Assembly (NCBI RefSeq): GCF_003663825.1
Contig: NZ_RCCC01000001.1
Coordinates: forward strand, 3,294,501-3,358,500
Origin: Acidovorax sp. 106
GTDB taxonomy: Bacteria; Pseudomonadota; Gammaproteobacteria; Burkholderiales; Burkholderiaceae_C
DNA length: 64,000 bases
Reading direction: 5' to 3'
Positions 61,926-64,000 of this stretch are shown in pieces. Under the pieces are notes generated by a model, which saw only the letters and a list, made by a program, of their open reading frames with translations, was not told the DNA's origin and made no database searches. The position numbers and the translations under genes are program-made. Position 1 is the first letter of the stretch. Every line of letters begins with the position of its first letter.

Positions 61926-62830
61926 GCGCGCAGATGGGCATGGGCATAGAGGCCGGGTTGGCGTGCCTACCCCACGATGCCGAGGCCGCATTGGCCCTGC
62001 CCGTGGTGCATGAGCGCACGGTGCGCGTGTTTGGCGAAGCGGGCTTGCCCGCAGACGGTGCGCAGCGCCCAGATTGGTTGGCGGCAGAAGTCCCTGTGGC
62101 CATGGTGTTCAACGGTGTATCGCACGCCGTGATGATGGCCACGCCGGACCAACTGGAAGCGTTTGCCTTGGGCTTTGCGTTGAGCGAGGGCATTCTGGAC
62201 CGCGCTGACGATTGCCGTGGCATGGAGGTGCATTGCGTGGATGGCGCGACGGCAGTGTTGCCGCCCGGTGTCTCGGCCGTCGAGGTGCGCATGGACATTT
62301 CTGTGCGCTGCTTTGAGCGTCTGAAGCAGCGCCGCCGCAGCATGTCAGGCCGCACAGGCTGCGGTGTGTGCGGCGTGGAAAGCCTGGCCGCGCTGGACAT
62401 GACCCCGGAGCGCCTGCCCGCCAAACCTTGGATGGCGCAAGTCGATGCCGCCACGGTGCTGCGCGCCTTTGACGCACTGCAGCAGCAGCAGTGGGTCAAC
62501 GCCCAGGCGGGCTCTTTGCACGCCGCCGGCTGGGCCAGCCTGGACGGGGCGCTGTTGGCCGTGTGCGAAGACGTGGGGCGCCACAACGCGCTGGACAAAC
62601 TCATTGGCGGATTGGCGCGCGATGGGTGCTTGCAGGAGCCCGGCTTTGTCGTGCTCACCAGCCGTGGCAGCCATGAGCTGGTGCGCAAGTGCGCCCGCGT
62701 GGGCATTAGCGCCCTGGCCACCATATCCGCCCCCACAGCCACAGGGGTGCAATTGGCCGAGCTGGCTGGTGTCCGCCTGTGGGGCTTGTGCCGCTCGCCA
62801 CGGGCCGTTTTGTACGCTGCTGGCGCTTAA
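61922..62830 (+). CDS. fdhD: FdhD sulfur carrier for formate dehydrogenase
   Basis: 302 residues. FdhD transfers sulfur from IscS to the Mo-bis-MGD cofactor. Seen: EVPVAMVFNGVSHAVMMATP, LEAFALGFALSEGIL, the catalytic CxxC in GRTGCGVCGVESL (C147, C150), VCEDVGRHNALDKLIGGL and TSRGSHELVRKCARVG. About 30 N-terminal residues precede the conserved core. It is coupled to the upstream small gene and, 58 bases later, to DUF3305. Its presence supports a formate-dehydrogenase assignment for the molybdoenzyme. Confidence 0.96.
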   Translation: MSAQMGMGIEAGLACLPHDAEAALALPVVHERTVRVFGEAGLPADGAQRPDWLAAEVPVAMVFNGVSHAVMMATPDQLEAFALGFALSEGILDRADDCRGMEVHCVDGATAVLPPGVSAVEVRMDISVRCFERLKQRRRSMSGRTGCGVCGVESLAALDMTPERLPAKPWMAQVDAATVLRAFDALQQQQWVNAQAGSLHAAGWASLDGALLAVCEDVGRHNALDKLIGGLARDGCLQEPGFVVLTSRGSHELVRKCARVGISALATISAPTATGVQLAELAGVRLWGLCRSPRAVLYAAGA

Positions 62831-62888
62831 AAAGGACTGTTAGGCCATCTGCGACCATGGGGCATTGGCCCGGCGTTACAGTTCGGCC

Positions 62889-63446
62889 ATGCAAACACGC
62901 CCTGTTTTTCAAGTTGCGGTCATCATGCGCCGCGAGCAATTGGACAACCGTTGGCAGCCCTGGCGGTGGGTGCTGGAAGACGTGGTTCCCCAGGAGCCCG
63001 CGTTTGGAACGGCACCGCGCCTGCTGCGGCAAACCGATGAGGTGGCGCAGTGGCTCTTCCCCGGCTTCTCCGTGGAGTTGTTTCGCGATGATGCCGAGGG
63101 CTATCACCTCAACGCCACGTCTCCCGCGCCCTGCTGGTTTGTGCTGTGGCGGCTGGACGAGGAGCCCGCCGAGGGCGCAGACAGTGCGCAGCGCCTGGCA
63201 CGCCCGGTAGAAGTCAGCCTGAGCTACCACGACGCAGGGCGCTGGCTGGATGCGCAAGAGACCGCTGAGCAGGTGCCCGTGCCGCCTGAGGTTTTAGCCG
63301 CCTTGCAGGCTTTTGTGGCCGAGCACTACCAGCCCGAGCCTAAGCGCCGCAAGCGGCCCGACAGTTTTCAGCCGCTGCAGGATCGCTTTGGCAACCCTGC
63401 ATCGGTCAGCACCGAAAAGCACCGAGGGGGTGGTGGCCGTGGCTGA
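62889..63446 (+). CDS. DUF3305 protein
   Basis: 185 residues beginning MQTRPVFQVAVIMRREQLDN, with WQPWRWVLEDVVP, YHLNATSPAPCWFVLWRLDE and a basic C-terminal tail (PKRRKRPDSFQPLQDRFGN). DUF3305 proteins accompany DUF3306 and formate dehydrogenase genes, function unknown. Its stop overlaps the next start by eight bases, so the two are coupled. Confidence 0.82.
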   Translation: MQTRPVFQVAVIMRREQLDNRWQPWRWVLEDVVPQEPAFGTAPRLLRQTDEVAQWLFPGFSVELFRDDAEGYHLNATSPAPCWFVLWRLDEEPAEGADSAQRLARPVEVSLSYHDAGRWLDAQETAEQVPVPPEVLAALQAFVAEHYQPEPKRRKRPDSFQPLQDRFGNPASVSTEKHRGGGGRG

Positions 63447-64000
63447 CGGGTTTTTGGGTCGCTGGTCGCGGCGCAAGCAGGAGGTGCGTGAGGGCAAGCC
63501 CCTCCAAGAGCCGGAACCACCGCGTCCAGCGCCGCCTGTGCAGGCGGCGCATGCCGTGGGTGTGCCCCCAGCGGCGGTCACGCAGCAGGCCGCGCAGCCC
63601 GCTGCCGCAATACCTGAGCCCGCTCCGTTGCCCACGCTGCAAGAGGCGCAGGCCCTGTCCATCGAATCCGACTTCAAGCCTTTTGTGGGCCGCGCTGTAG
63701 CGCCAGAAGTGCGCAACACGGCGATGAAAAAACTGTTTACCGACCCGCACTTCAATGTGATGGACGGGCTGGACATCTACATCGACGATTACACGCAACC
63801 CGACCCGCTGCCAGCGGCGATGCTGCGCCAGATGGCCAGCGCGCAATTCATGGGCTTGGTCGACCCCGAGCCTGAAAGTCCGCAGATGGCGGTGCAGCAG
63901 CCTTTGCCCGAAGCGGCAGATGCCCTGAAAGACCCCGCGTCCGCACCGCAGACAGAGGGTGATCTGGCGGAATCGGCACAAGACGTGGCACAGTCTGGGG
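63439..64000 (+). CDS. DUF3306 protein, N-terminal part (runs off the right edge)
   Basis: GTG start at 63439, overlapping the DUF3305 stop. ADGFLGRWSRRKQEVREGKP is followed by a Pro/Ala-rich linker and the conserved FKPFVGRAVAPEVRNTAMKK, LFTDPHFNVMDGLDIYIDDY, TQPDPLP, then an acidic Gln/Ala tail that is open at the window end. It is the usual partner of DUF3305 in formate-dehydrogenase loci; further accessory genes are expected outside the window. Confidence 0.82.
   Translation, partial: MADGFLGRWSRRKQEVREGKPLQEPEPPRPAPPVQAAHAVGVPPAAVTQQAAQPAAAIPEPAPLPTLQEAQALSIESDFKPFVGRAVAPEVRNTAMKKLFTDPHFNVMDGLDIYIDDYTQPDPLPAAMLRQMASAQFMGLVDPEPESPQMAVQQPLPEAADALKDPASAPQTEGDLAESAQDVAQSG

Noticed and set aside
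62805..62830. fdhD 3' end as another repeat copy (GCTGCTGGCGCTTAAAAAGG)
   Set aside because: Only one arm matches, and the encoded C-terminus is plausible for FdhD, so chance cannot be excluded.

Overview
This is a GC-rich bacterial chromosome segment, most likely from a betaproteobacterium of the family Comamonadaceae (Acidovorax-like). The pointers are a Bug-family (TctC-type) solute receptor, the small DUF3460 protein, a QueE with the CX14CX2C cluster motif, an IPTL-CTERM surface protein, a formate-dehydrogenase accessory locus with DUF3305/DUF3306, and many copies of a palindromic 'AGCGCTxxxAGCTAT' intergenic repeat that I associate with this family. I saw no tRNA, rRNA, CRISPR array or phage module. 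Two insertion sequences, a miniature inverted-repeat element and several repeat families break up otherwise ordinary housekeeping DNA.

Layout. 0-4.6 kb: the end-truncated GMP reductase gene guaC, a secreted protein, the helicase gene uvrD and a small membrane protein. 4.9-9.1 kb: an orphan type I restriction subunit (HsdR) whose 3' end is fused out of frame to the last about 60 codons of an hsdS gene, followed by an intact PD-(D/E)XK/DUF5655 protein; this looks like an eroded defence locus without hsdM. 9.1-14.1 kb: a repeat-rich gap, a seven-bladed RCC1/FN3/IPTL-CTERM surface protein with a 369-bp internal duplication, and an IS1595-family element that landed inside a palindromic repeat and left an 8-bp target duplication. 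14.2-16.1 kb: panB and panC. 16.3-21.7 kb: divergent cyclic-di-GMP genes (GAF-6xPAS-GGDEF-EAL and REC-GGDEF). 21.9-24.3 kb: an unrecognised gene paired with an acidic ankyrin protein. 24.5-29.7 kb: nadC-nadA, a two-component system and a secreted SnoaL-like protein. 30-39 kb: a fused pabBC gene, a periplasmic alpha carbonic anhydrase, a LysR/Bug/gamma-glutamyltransferase/tautomerase group and a phosphoethanolamine-transferase-like protein.

39.4-46.5 kb holds a long leftward run, DUF3460-scpA-nadB-queE-queD-bioA-bioD-bioF, with several ATGA stop/start overlaps. It makes chromosome-segregation, NAD, queuosine and biotin functions. NadB here supplies iminoaspartate to NadA and NadC, which are encoded about 17 kb away. 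The QueD-like protein has Ser where the catalytic Cys is expected. 46.6-50.5 kb: a lipoprotein, a YitT-type membrane protein, an unknown 446-residue protein, and a 101-bp MITE that an IS5-family element has interrupted. 50.6-56.1 kb: metG, a patatin, an Mrr-like membrane nuclease, a second intact and inverted MITE copy, and apbC/mrp. 56.3-64 kb: a LysR regulator, an oxalate/formate-type MFS transporter, a molybdopterin oxidoreductase, a small TTG-start protein, fdhD, DUF3305 and a partial DUF3306 gene. Together these look like the start of a formate (or oxalate/formate) oxidation locus that continues past the right edge.

The most unusual signals are the hsdR/hsdS deletion scar, the repeat that has become coding sequence inside uvrD, the nested IS-in-repeat and IS-in-MITE insertions, and the unknown gene/ankyrin pair. 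Functions rest on recognised motifs read by eye; no database search was made.
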